NCBI GenBank assembly: GCA_002684055.1
Contig: NYUL01000020.1
Location: 1-6,961, forward strand
DNA length: 6,961 bases
Reading direction: 5' to 3'
Source of the DNA: Gammaproteobacteria bacterium
Lineage (GTDB): Bacteria > Pseudomonadota > Gammaproteobacteria > Magnimaribacterales > TMED112
Made by a program: the position numbers and the translations under genes. Positions 1 through 5,632 of the stretch are shown piece after piece. Below the pieces are notes generated by a model. The model ran no database searches, had not been told where the DNA came from, and saw only the letters and a program-made list of their open reading frames with translations. Positions within the stretch are counted from its first letter, which is position 1. The number at the start of each line of letters is the position of its first letter.

Positions 1-285
1 GATGAGAGAACCTTCCTTAACGAAATCACCGTCTAAATATGCAACATTGATTATTTTTTCGGAAGTTTGAGATTTAATATCAACCTTTGAAAAAGCTTGA
101 GACTCGGCTTTTACAGTTATTGGCAGTCTAAAATCTGTTGCCTCGGACTTACTTACCAGCACTGATTCTTTTTGAACTGGCGCCCTATATTCAACTGGCT
201 CGGATTGAGCAAAGTAACCTGAAATCATCCAGATCACAGTAATTGCTAGTATTACCGCAGATGCCCTTATATTTTTCTTATTCAT
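1..285 (-). CDS. RND efflux periplasmic adaptor (membrane fusion protein), N-terminal part only
   Basis: This is an open frame of 95 codons from an ATG at 283-285 to the left edge, so the C-terminal three quarters of the gene are outside the window. Residues 1-8 are polar and basic (MNKKNIRA). Residues 9-25 form one hydrophobic segment (SAVILAITVIWMISGYF), as in adaptors held by an N-terminal membrane anchor or signal. After a linker, residues 51-95 have the start of an adaptor barrel/lipoyl region: DFRLPITVKAES, then VDIKSQTSEKIINV, then the typical YLDGDFVKEGSLI turn. In tripartite RND pumps this subunit links the inner-membrane transporter to the outer-membrane channel, so a transporter gene would be expected next. 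The start overlaps the stop of the upstream gene as TAATG, sharing one base. The only Shine-Dalgarno-like stretch (AAGGGA) is about 15 nt away, so re-initiation after the upstream gene is likely. The family is fairly sure; the substrate is unknown. Confidence 0.8.
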   Translation of the reverse strand, partial: MNKKNIRASAVILAITVIWMISGYFAQSEPVEYRAPVQKESVLVSKSEATDFRLPITVKAESQAFSKVDIKSQTSEKIINVAYLDGDFVKEGSLI

Positions 286-1097
286 TATATTTTATATTTT
301 TCCCTTAAATTGGTTAGTGTATTGCTATCACTGCTTTCTGGAGACCCTACAGTCTCCTTGTATGGATCATAAAAGTCAAATTCTTGTTTATGTCCATTAG
401 ATGAATGTTCAACATTATAATTCCATTTTTTCTTAATAAAATCCAAAAATTTAATATCCCATGACGTAAAAGCTCTTCCATCTTGTTTCCAATAGAGGAT
501 AAATTCAGGGAGATGGTCTTGAGCAAAAGAATTATCAATACCAGTCATTTTAATAATATCCAAACAATCTTCGGTAGGGCTCCAATCATCAGCAATGGTA
601 GTAGGAGATTTTTTAGTATCAACTTCAGCATTGTGTTGAGCCCATTTCAGTCTTGCATGTTCAATAAATTTTGAATTATAAGAGATCAGTACGTCTGGTC
701 TTTCTGACCAGTAAATAATGAACTCTGGAATTAATTCTTTGATAAATGATTCTGCCATGCCTGATCTAGTAAGGATCTCAAGAACATCATCAGAAGGTTT
801 CCAGTCATTTTGAATAGTATTTTTTTGAATTTTTCTAGGTGTTGATATTTTTACTCTTGATTGAGTATTAGCAGTGCTTACTATTTTTTTATCTGTATCT
901 AGACTGATAAGACCTCTAACATTTAAATCTATTAAGGCACTCATTAATTCGTTTTCATCCCAAAACGTTAAAGCGCTTAAAAGGTCCTCGATTTTAGTTT
1001 TTTTTAAATTTGATTCTTTTAAATACTCTAAAAGCACAGCACAGTTTAAACCAAGTGTTTCAGCCATTTCTATGCTGAATTTAAATGTTTTATCCAA
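285..1097 (-). CDS. DnaT-like ssDNA-binding protein with two tandem DnaT domains
   Basis: A 270-residue protein. Residues 1-75 look like a compact helical or winged-helix domain of the replication-protein sort. Two copies of the DnaT-type ssDNA-binding domain follow, at about 97-155 and 170-228. Each copy has W-x-P at its start (W99/P101; W172/P174), G-x(4)-F, then PEF-I-x-YW (124-130; 197-203), S-x(3)-KF, and a closing K-W (W152; W225). By eye the copies share about 20 of 58 residues. The C-terminal tail (229-270) is polar and ends in LREKYKI. In the DnaT family this domain binds single-stranded DNA and helps load the replicative helicase during PriA-dependent restart; that role here is inferred. 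The start is TTG at 1097, chosen because a perfect AGGAGG sits four bases upstream; the next in-frame Met (residue 11) has no ribosome site. The first 8 bp overlap the DAHP synthase gene. The family is sure; the precise role is not. Confidence 0.83.
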   Translation of the reverse strand: MDKTFKFSIEMAETLGLNCAVLLEYLKESNLKKTKIEDLLSALTFWDENELMSALIDLNVRGLISLDTDKKIVSTANTQSRVKISTPRKIQKNTIQNDWKPSDDVLEILTRSGMAESFIKELIPEFIIYWSERPDVLISYNSKFIEHARLKWAQHNAEVDTKKSPTTIADDWSPTEDCLDIIKMTGIDNSFAQDHLPEFILYWKQDGRAFTSWDIKFLDFIKKKWNYNVEHSSNGHKQEFDFYDPYKETVGSPESSDSNTLTNLREKYKI

Positions 1098-2142
1098 GTT
1101 GCCTCCTAGCTTTTACTGAGGAAGCAAGGTCATTGAGTAATTTTTTTGTTTCTTCCCAGTGAACGCATGCATCTGTGATGCTTTTACCATATTCAAGATT
1201 ATCTGAAATTTTTTGCGCCCCTTCTTTTAGGTGGCTTTCAATCATGACCCCAATAATGTTTTTGTTGCCTTCATTGATTTGAGTGCATACTGAAGCACAG
1301 ACTTTCTTTTGGTTCTCGTGATTCTTTTTACTATTGCCATGACTGAAATCAATCATGACATTTGCATTCACATCGTTAGCTTGCAAGGCCTGCTCACAAT
1401 TTTGAACGTCTTCCGGATAAAAGTTTGGTTCAATGCCACCTCTGAGAATTATATGCGTATCATCATTACCAGAAGTTTTGAAAATAGCGACTTTACCTTT
1501 TTTTGTTGTACCCAAGAATACGTGCTGATATTGAGCTGATTTGAGTGCATCAATTGCTACCTGAATGTCGCCTTTAGTAGAATTTTTAATACCCATAGGA
1601 CAAGAAAGCCCTGAAGTAAGTTCTCTATGAACTTGGCTTTCAGCGGTTCTTGCTCCAATAGCACCCCAACTCACAAGGTCTGAAACATACTGTGGTGATA
1701 TAAGGTCTAAGAATTCGGTGCCAGTAGGCATACCCAAGTCTGCAATGTCCTTTAAGAGTTTACGGGAAACCCTCAAGCCTTCATTAATCTTGAATGAGTT
1801 ATCAATTCTTGGATCATTAATTAAGCCTTTCCAACCAATTGTTGTTCTTGGCTTCTCAAAATATACACGCATTACAAGTACCAGCTCATCTTCGACAGAA
1901 TTTGAGAAATCTTTTAATAGTTGAGCATATTCAATTGCAGATTTAGGGTCATGTATAGAACATGGACCAACAACCACAATGAGCCTATCGTCTTGTCTGT
2001 GCAGAACCTGGCTTATACTTCGTCTTGCACCGAATATTAATTTAGAGGACTCCTTGTCTAACGGAATCTCATTTGTAATTTCTTCAGGAGATGAAAGTTC
2101 TTCCCTTGATAAAATCCTACTATTGTCGGTTATATATTTCAT
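1090..2142 (-). CDS. aroG: 3-deoxy-7-phosphoheptulonate (DAHP) synthase, class I
   Basis: This enzyme condenses phosphoenolpyruvate with erythrose 4-phosphate, the cytoplasmic first step of the shikimate pathway to Phe, Tyr and Trp. It is 350 residues, the normal length for AroF/AroG/AroH. It aligns with E. coli AroG without gaps through the core, so the numbering carries over: metal ligands C61 (GPCSIHD), H268 (DFSHGN), E302 (IESHL) and, shifted by two, D324 (SITDAC); substrate residues R92, K97, R99, T100, R165, K186 and R234. The AroG inhibitor-site residues D146, P150 and S180 are present. Position 211 is Gly (HVFLG), as in Tyr-sensitive AroF, where AroG has Ser, so the aroG symbol means the family and not Phe control. 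The ATG at 2142 has an A/T-rich leader and no clear Shine-Dalgarno. It is probably the first gene of its operon; its 3' end supplies the ribosome site for the next gene. Confidence 0.95.
   Translation of the reverse strand: MKYITDNSRILSREELSSPEEITNEIPLDKESSKLIFGARRSISQVLHRQDDRLIVVVGPCSIHDPKSAIEYAQLLKDFSNSVEDELVLVMRVYFEKPRTTIGWKGLINDPRIDNSFKINEGLRVSRKLLKDIADLGMPTGTEFLDLISPQYVSDLVSWGAIGARTAESQVHRELTSGLSCPMGIKNSTKGDIQVAIDALKSAQYQHVFLGTTKKGKVAIFKTSGNDDTHIILRGGIEPNFYPEDVQNCEQALQANDVNANVMIDFSHGNSKKNHENQKKVCASVCTQINEGNKNIIGVMIESHLKEGAQKISDNLEYGKSITDACVHWEETKKLLNDLASSVKARRQLG
1102..1107 (-). promoter_or_regulatory. Shine-Dalgarno AGGAGG inside the DAHP synthase coding sequence
   Basis: The minus strand reads AGGAGG, then CAAC, then the TTG start of the DnaT-like gene. 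The same six bases are codons 346-347 (Arg-Arg) of the upstream DAHP synthase. This site fixes the TTG as the start and implies translational coupling between the two genes. Confidence 0.75.
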
Positions 2143-2287
2143 TTTTTATTAATGCAGAGCAGTCAATTTTACATCATCAGAGGGTAACTTTCCTTTGAAA
2201 CATGAAACAATTTAAAAGAAATAATTTATTTGCTATAAAACACAATATTTAGTATTTATTTTCTTTTTTATATACAATATCTAGTGT
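2143..2287. other. Divergent intergenic region between the aroG-type gene and scpA
   Basis: This is the only stretch of the window outside coding sequence, 145 bp and very A/T-rich, between divergently transcribed genes, so it must hold promoters for both. The scpA side has a plausible extended -10. On the aroG side I could not find a -10/-35 pair with good spacing. No convincing hairpin terminator, riboswitch or complete operator was seen. One half of a TyrR-type box (TTTACA at 2168-2173) lies near the aroG start, but its partner half is missing. Confidence 0.7.
2211..2239 (+). promoter_or_regulatory. Candidate sigma70-type promoter for scpA-scpB-rluB
   Basis: An extended -10, TGC-TATAAA, lies at 2231-2239. 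TTTAAA at 2211-2216 matches the -35 consensus at four of six positions, with a 17-bp spacer. Transcription would start near 2246, giving a leader of roughly 40 nt. Such patterns occur by chance in A/T-rich DNA. TACAAT at 2273-2278 is a competing -10 that would give an almost leaderless transcript. Confidence 0.35.
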
Positions 2288-3085
2288 ATGGAAGCCGTCC
2301 AAGAAATAGCATTACCAAAGGTTAAAGGGAATCCTGTAGATCAATTACCAGAAAATCTGTATGTACCACCAAAAGCCTTGCTGCTTTTATTGGATGTTTT
2401 TTCAGGTCCAATGGATTTTTTACTTTATCTTATCCAAAGAAAAAACCTTGATATTTTAGAAGTTAACTTAGTTGAAATTACTGATCAATATATTGCTTAT
2501 ATTGAAATGATGGATGACTTTGAATATGAATTAGCCGGTGATTACTTAGCAATGGCAGCCTACTTAGCAGAAATAAAATCTAGAATATTGTTGCCTAGAG
2601 AAGAAGACAATGAAGAAGTTGAAGAAGATCCAAAAGCAGAGCTATTAAGAAGATTGCAGGAATACAGAAGGTTTAAAGAGGTGTCGTTTAAGCTTGATGA
2701 AATGCCTAGAATTGATCGAGATATTTTTCCTGCATCAGGAAAACTACCAGAATTTGAATTACCAAAACCAAAGAATAATTATGATAAGAATGACTTAACC
2801 TTTGCCTTGCGCTCTATGCTCGATGAAATGGTAAGGCTAACAAGCCATAAGATTAAGCTTGAGAACATAACAGTAGAATCTAAAATGAAACTTATGCTTG
2901 ATAGTTTGAAAGAAAGAGACTTTATTTCGCTACCCGAGCTCATCCTGAGTGGCGAATCAAAATTAGCAGTTTCAGTTATTTTATCTGCAGCATTAGAGCT
3001 GAATAGAAAAGGGTATGTTGAAATAGTTCAAGCAGAACAGTTTGGAGAGATTTATTTCAAAGGAGCAGAAGAGGTGGTGCACTAA
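2288..3085 (+). CDS. scpA: Segregation and condensation protein A (kleisin subunit of SMC-ScpAB)
   Basis: ScpA is the kleisin that, with ScpB, bridges the heads of the SMC dimer in the bacterial condensin that compacts and helps segregate the chromosome. The protein has 265 residues, within the family range. Residues 20-31 (LPENLYVPPKAL) are the N-terminal extension common in proteobacterial ScpA. The SMC-neck-binding domain covers about 34-104, with DVFSGPMDFLLYLIQ, LDIL and the MAAYLAEIKSRILLPR block. An acidic run (105-115) and a charged helix (RRLQEYRRFKEV) lead into a linker. The C-terminal winged helix lies at about 205-258 (ISLPELIL, LELNRKGYVEIVQ). A ScpA gene suggests the host uses SMC-ScpAB, not the MukBEF complex of E. 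coli. The ATG at 2288 keeps the whole family N-terminus but has no Shine-Dalgarno. The stop shares one base with the scpB start (TAATG). Confidence 0.97.
   Translation: MEAVQEIALPKVKGNPVDQLPENLYVPPKALLLLLDVFSGPMDFLLYLIQRKNLDILEVNLVEITDQYIAYIEMMDDFEYELAGDYLAMAAYLAEIKSRILLPREEDNEEVEEDPKAELLRRLQEYRRFKEVSFKLDEMPRIDRDIFPASGKLPEFELPKPKNNYDKNDLTFALRSMLDEMVRLTSHKIKLENITVESKMKLMLDSLKERDFISLPELILSGESKLAVSVILSAALELNRKGYVEIVQAEQFGEIYFKGAEEVVH
3071..3077 (+). promoter_or_regulatory. Ribosome binding site for scpB, inside the scpA end
   Basis: GAGGTGG lies seven bases before the scpB ATG at 3085, within the last codons of scpA. With the TAATG stop/start overlap it supports coupled translation of the two subunits. 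Confidence 0.6.
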
Positions 3086-3666
3086 TGGATATTAAGCAAA
3101 GAACAGAAGCTCTACTACTTGCAGCCAATAGAGCGCTCACGATCAAAGATATTGGTGAGCTCCTGGAAGTTCAAAGTGCTGAAGATGAGGCAAAAGTATT
3201 GCATGCAGTAACTGTTTTAAAAGAAGAATACGAAAAAAAACCTTACGACTTAGTTGAAGTTTCAACTGGTTATAGGATCCAATTAAATCAAGAATATGCT
3301 CAAGATGTAGCAAAATTATGGGAAGTTAAGCCTTTAAGATTATCAAGAGCAACTTTAGAAACACTTTCAATCATCACTTACATGCAACCAGTTACTCGTG
3401 GGGATATTGAAGATATAAGAGGTGTGAATGTTGCTACTAACGTAATAAAAATTCTGATGGATCAAGGTTGGATCAAAATTAAAGGGTATAGAGATGTTCC
3501 TGGGAGGCCTGCATTATTTATAACAACACAGAAATTTTTAGATGATTTTTCCATGAAAACGCTCGACGATCTTCCTGTATTGCCAGATTTACCAGAGATA
3601 GAAGATATTTCTCCAGAACTTAAACTTCAGGACGATTCAATTGAGCACGAAGCTCCAGCCCAATAG
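3085..3666 (+). CDS. scpB: Segregation and condensation protein B (SMC-ScpAB subunit)
   Basis: ScpB forms a dimer of winged-helix proteins that binds the middle of the ScpA kleisin and regulates the SMC ATPase complex on the chromosome. At 193 residues it is a normal ScpB. The first winged helix covers about 1-75 (QRTEALLLAANRALTIKDIGELL, then YRIQLNQEY). The second covers about 84-155 and has the signature pieces LSRATLETLSIITYMQPVTR, IRGVN (111-115) and DVPGRPALF (137-145). The tail (166-193) is acidic and Pro-rich. The ATG at 3085 overlaps the scpA stop by one base and has a good ribosome site. The final 26 bp also encode the first residues of the downstream pseudouridine synthase if its TTG start is right. 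The gene pair and sequence leave little doubt. Confidence 0.97.
   Translation: MDIKQRTEALLLAANRALTIKDIGELLEVQSAEDEAKVLHAVTVLKEEYEKKPYDLVEVSTGYRIQLNQEYAQDVAKLWEVKPLRLSRATLETLSIITYMQPVTRGDIEDIRGVNVATNVIKILMDQGWIKIKGYRDVPGRPALFITTQKFLDDFSMKTLDDLPVLPDLPEIEDISPELKLQDDSIEHEAPAQ
3629..3632 (+). promoter_or_regulatory. Short Shine-Dalgarno supporting the TTG start of rluB
   Basis: AGGA lies eight bases before TTG 3641, inside scpB. There is no in-frame ATG between here and residue 108 of the RluB frame, and the next TTG (3686) would remove the beginning of the S4 domain. This weak site therefore supports 3641. Confidence 0.5.
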
Positions 3667-4399
3667 AGAAAAAATTTCAAAATACTTGGCAAACTTAGGT
3701 TTTGCCTCTCGCCGTAATATAAATGAGATTTTTAAATCCAAAAATATAACCCTCAATAATAAAAATGCTAATCAAAATTCTTTAGTTGAAGATAACGATG
3801 TTATTAATATTGATGGTGAAGACTTGGTAGTAGAAATTAACCCTGCTACAGAAGTCCTGATTTATCATAAGCCGATAGGTCAAGTTTGCTCAAACGTTCC
3901 TACTGATAAAAATGATAGTGTTTTTGTGGCGCTGCCACCAAGAAAAAAGGGCAAATGGATTATGGTTGGTAGATTGGATGTGAATACTTCCGGACTTTTA
4001 GTTTTTTCTAATAATGGAGATTTTGTAAATCTTTTAGCTCATCCTAGCAGCAAGATTGATAGAGAATACCTCTGTAGAGTTTACGGCGATATCTCAGATA
4101 AAAAGTTAGAAAATATAATGAATGGCGTAAATATTAACGGAGAACAATCTAGTTTTTCTGATGTAGTGGCTGTTAAAAAAACTTCAAAGTCAAAGAATCA
4201 CTGGTTCTATGTTTGTTTATTCACTGGCAAGAATCGTGAGGTTAGAAAAATATGGGGCACCCAAAAATTAACGGTTAATAGACTAATGCGCCTAAGGTAT
4301 GGGCCAATAATCATGCCAGAAAACCTCAAACCTGGTGGTTGGAAAAAATTTTCACAAAAAGAAGTTAGTAAATTACAAAATCTTTTAAAGATTCAATAA
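3641..4399 (+). CDS. rluB: 23S rRNA pseudouridine synthase RluB (RsuA family)
   Basis: RluB isomerises one uridine of the 23S rRNA peptidyl-transferase region (U2605 in E. coli) to pseudouridine. The 252-residue product has an N-terminal S4 RNA-binding domain (about 10-62: REKISKYLANLGFASRRNINEIF). The catalytic domain (about 70-240) has YHKPIGQVCS, the motif GRLDVNTSGLL with catalytic Asp113, AHPSSKIDREYLCRVYG, GKNREVRKIWG and NRLMRLRYGPI. LPPRKKGKWIMVGRLD and PGGWKKF point to RluB over RsuA, RluE or RluF. It lacks the long basic tail of E. coli RluB. The start is TTG with a short AGGA upstream, 26 bp inside scpB; starting after the scpB stop would need a non-standard codon or cut the S4 domain. 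It is the third gene of the scpA operon. Its last 7 bp overlap the convergent nuclease-like gene. Confidence 0.93.
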   Translation: MSTKLQPNREKISKYLANLGFASRRNINEIFKSKNITLNNKNANQNSLVEDNDVINIDGEDLVVEINPATEVLIYHKPIGQVCSNVPTDKNDSVFVALPPRKKGKWIMVGRLDVNTSGLLVFSNNGDFVNLLAHPSSKIDREYLCRVYGDISDKKLENIMNGVNINGEQSSFSDVVAVKKTSKSKNHWFYVCLFTGKNREVRKIWGTQKLTVNRLMRLRYGPIIMPENLKPGGWKKFSQKEVSKLQNLLKIQ

Positions 4400-5400
4400 G
4401 TTTTAATTTTTACAACAACAGGAAAATGATCAGAGACACCATATAAGCCTTTGGAATTAAACCTAATTGGACTTCCATCATCCCTTGTATGTGCATCAGC
4501 TCTAACTATTTGAACACTTTTTTCTATAAATGCACTGGAACCATCCTTTTTGAGCATAATTGCATCTAAGAAAGACCACCTGTCATCTCTGTAGTAATAG
4601 TTTGTTCCTTTGCAGTTAGAGCATTGATCGATATGTGACACAAACCAGTTTTTATTAATACTTTCGTAGAGTTTTTCTTGAGCATTTTCTGCAGAAGTAA
4701 CATTAAAGTCACCTAAAGCAATTGACATTATTTTATTCTGACGACCAAGCTTATCTAGTGTTTTAAAGGCATCTTTTCGCATAAATAGTGGATTATGAGG
4801 AGCAGGAAAGTGAACGTTATAAATAGAAACTTGTTTATCATCTATTAAGAATACGCTTTCCAAAATTGGCCTTGTATCTCCAATTTGATCCTTAGAGCCA
4901 CCTGAAAATTCTATTTGATGCAGCTTTGAATCAAGAATTTCATATTTTGAGATAAAAGCGTTATCAATACCTCGATCATCGTTGCCTTCAACGAGTGTAT
5001 AAAAGTTGTAACCATGTTTTTCTAGCCGACTGAAAAGTTGCTTTAGAATATTTTCATTCTCAACTTCCTGAAGGCCAATCACATCAGGCCCATGTTTTTC
5101 ATAGGAAAGTATCGTTTCAGCTATTATGTTTAACTTATATTCAATGACCTCATCATTCCAATCTATATTAAGACAGTCATCTCTCCATTTAAAAACTTCA
5201 ATCTTATTGCATTGATCAATATGCAGTTTTGATTTCTTCATTGAAATTGGTAAATAAGTTTCATCTTCTTTCTGAGGGTCATCGAGATTATCGAAAAGGT
5301 TTTCGACGTTAAAAGTCATCACAGAAAAATTACTTGGAAAGCCAAAAAAAGATAAAAACATAAAGGCTATTAAAAAAAGTTTGTTGTTAAATTTAGTCAT
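4393..5400 (-). CDS. Exported endonuclease/exonuclease/phosphatase-family protein
   Basis: A 335-residue protein. Residues 1-23 form a likely signal or membrane-anchor segment (basic MTKFNNK, hydrophobic LFLIAFMFLSFFGF), placing it in the periplasm or outside. The rest has the EEP (DNase I-like) metal-dependent fold in order: MTFNVENLFDN (28-38), LQEVEN with metal-binding Glu112, DTRPIL (175-180), YNVHFP with His197, GDFN (230-233), FLDAIM with Asp279, and SDHFP with Asp324-His325. All the family's catalytic positions I looked for are present, so it should be active as a phosphodiesterase or phosphatase; nucleic acid is a likely substrate but is not shown. C260-x2-C263 and C64/C76 could form disulfides after export. 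The ATG at 5400 has GGAG eight bases upstream. It overlaps the small upstream gene by 8 bp and the end of rluB by 7 bp. It is the last gene of the right-hand operon. Confidence 0.88.
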   Translation of the reverse strand: MTKFNNKLFLIAFMFLSFFGFPSNFSVMTFNVENLFDNLDDPQKEDETYLPISMKKSKLHIDQCNKIEVFKWRDDCLNIDWNDEVIEYKLNIIAETILSYEKHGPDVIGLQEVENENILKQLFSRLEKHGYNFYTLVEGNDDRGIDNAFISKYEILDSKLHQIEFSGGSKDQIGDTRPILESVFLIDDKQVSIYNVHFPAPHNPLFMRKDAFKTLDKLGRQNKIMSIALGDFNVTSAENAQEKLYESINKNWFVSHIDQCSNCKGTNYYYRDDRWSFLDAIMLKKDGSSAFIEKSVQIVRADAHTRDDGSPIRFNSKGLYGVSDHFPVVVKIKTY

Positions 5401-5632
5401 CTTGAGTACTCCATTCTATTATTGTATCCGATCGTATGTCTCGCCATGCTTTTTTATCAAGTGACCAAACCATAATAGTTTGGCTTTCAGGTGAAATACT
5501 AAATATTTTTGATCCATTGGGCATAAACTCTGAATTGAGAGTAGAAGGCATTATGCGAATTTCACCGGTATCTATTTTTTTAAAAGTAATAATTACTACT
5601 CCTTTCTTCAAAGCTTCAATTAAGTCATTCAT
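5393..5632 (-). CDS. Small SH3-fold protein resembling the WYL_2/DUF2693 family
   Basis: A 79-residue acidic protein with no signal or membrane segment. The pattern GVVIITFKKIDTGEIRIMPSTL (11-32) followed by MVWSLDKKAWRDIRSDTI (54-71) resembles, from memory, small Sm/SH3-like barrel proteins of the WYL_2 (DUF2693) type common in T4-like and cyanophages, with their V-x-FTK, R-M-x-x-TL and W-R-x-x-R-x-D pattern. The assignment rests on that pattern only; the biochemical role is unknown. It is taken as a real gene because its ends fit its neighbours exactly: the ATG overlaps the yciK stop by 8 bp (ATGAATGA), and its TAA overlaps the next ATG by 8 bp. The nearest AGGAG is about 15 bases from the ATG, so it probably relies on ribosomes finishing yciK. 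The overlapping plus-strand frame at 5436-5675 is judged a shadow. Confidence 0.72.
   Translation of the reverse strand: MNDLIEALKKGVVIITFKKIDTGEIRIMPSTLNSEFMPNGSKIFSISPESQTIMVWSLDKKAWRDIRSDTIIEWSTQDD
5409..5412 (-). promoter_or_regulatory. Ribosome binding site of the EEP-family gene
   Basis: GGAG on the minus strand is followed by eight bases and the ATG at 5400, all inside the upstream small gene. It confirms the ATG that puts a signal segment at the N-terminus. Confidence 0.55.

Noticed and set aside
874..1119. Plus-strand frame opposite the DnaT-like gene
   Set aside because: It is antisense to a well-supported gene, has no family features and reads as the low-complexity reverse of that gene. 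The same applies to plus-strand frames at 483-674, 1309-1539, 1718-1924, 5436-5675, 6245-6463 and 6705-6944 and the minus-strand frame at 347-538.
2168..2173. TTTACA, one half of a TyrR-type box near the aroG start
   Set aside because: The matching TGTAAA at the required six-base spacing is absent; a single hexamer is expected by chance in A/T-rich DNA.
2177..2203. Possible leader peptide upstream of the aroG-type gene on the minus strand (MFQRKVTL then TGA)
   Set aside because: It has one Phe, no Tyr or Trp run, no ribosome site and no terminator/antiterminator hairpin, so it does not look like an attenuator.
2197..2208. GAAAC-AT-GAAAC short direct repeat in the intergenic region
   Set aside because: Two five-base copies in low-complexity A/T-rich DNA are too short to call an operator.
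3686..3688. TTG as an alternative rluB start
   Set aside because: It would delete the first helix of the S4 RNA-binding domain.
4328..4345. Small AACC-TGGT-GGTT hairpin near the end of rluB as a terminator
   Set aside because: A four-base stem inside coding sequence followed by A residues, with no T run, does not make an intrinsic terminator.
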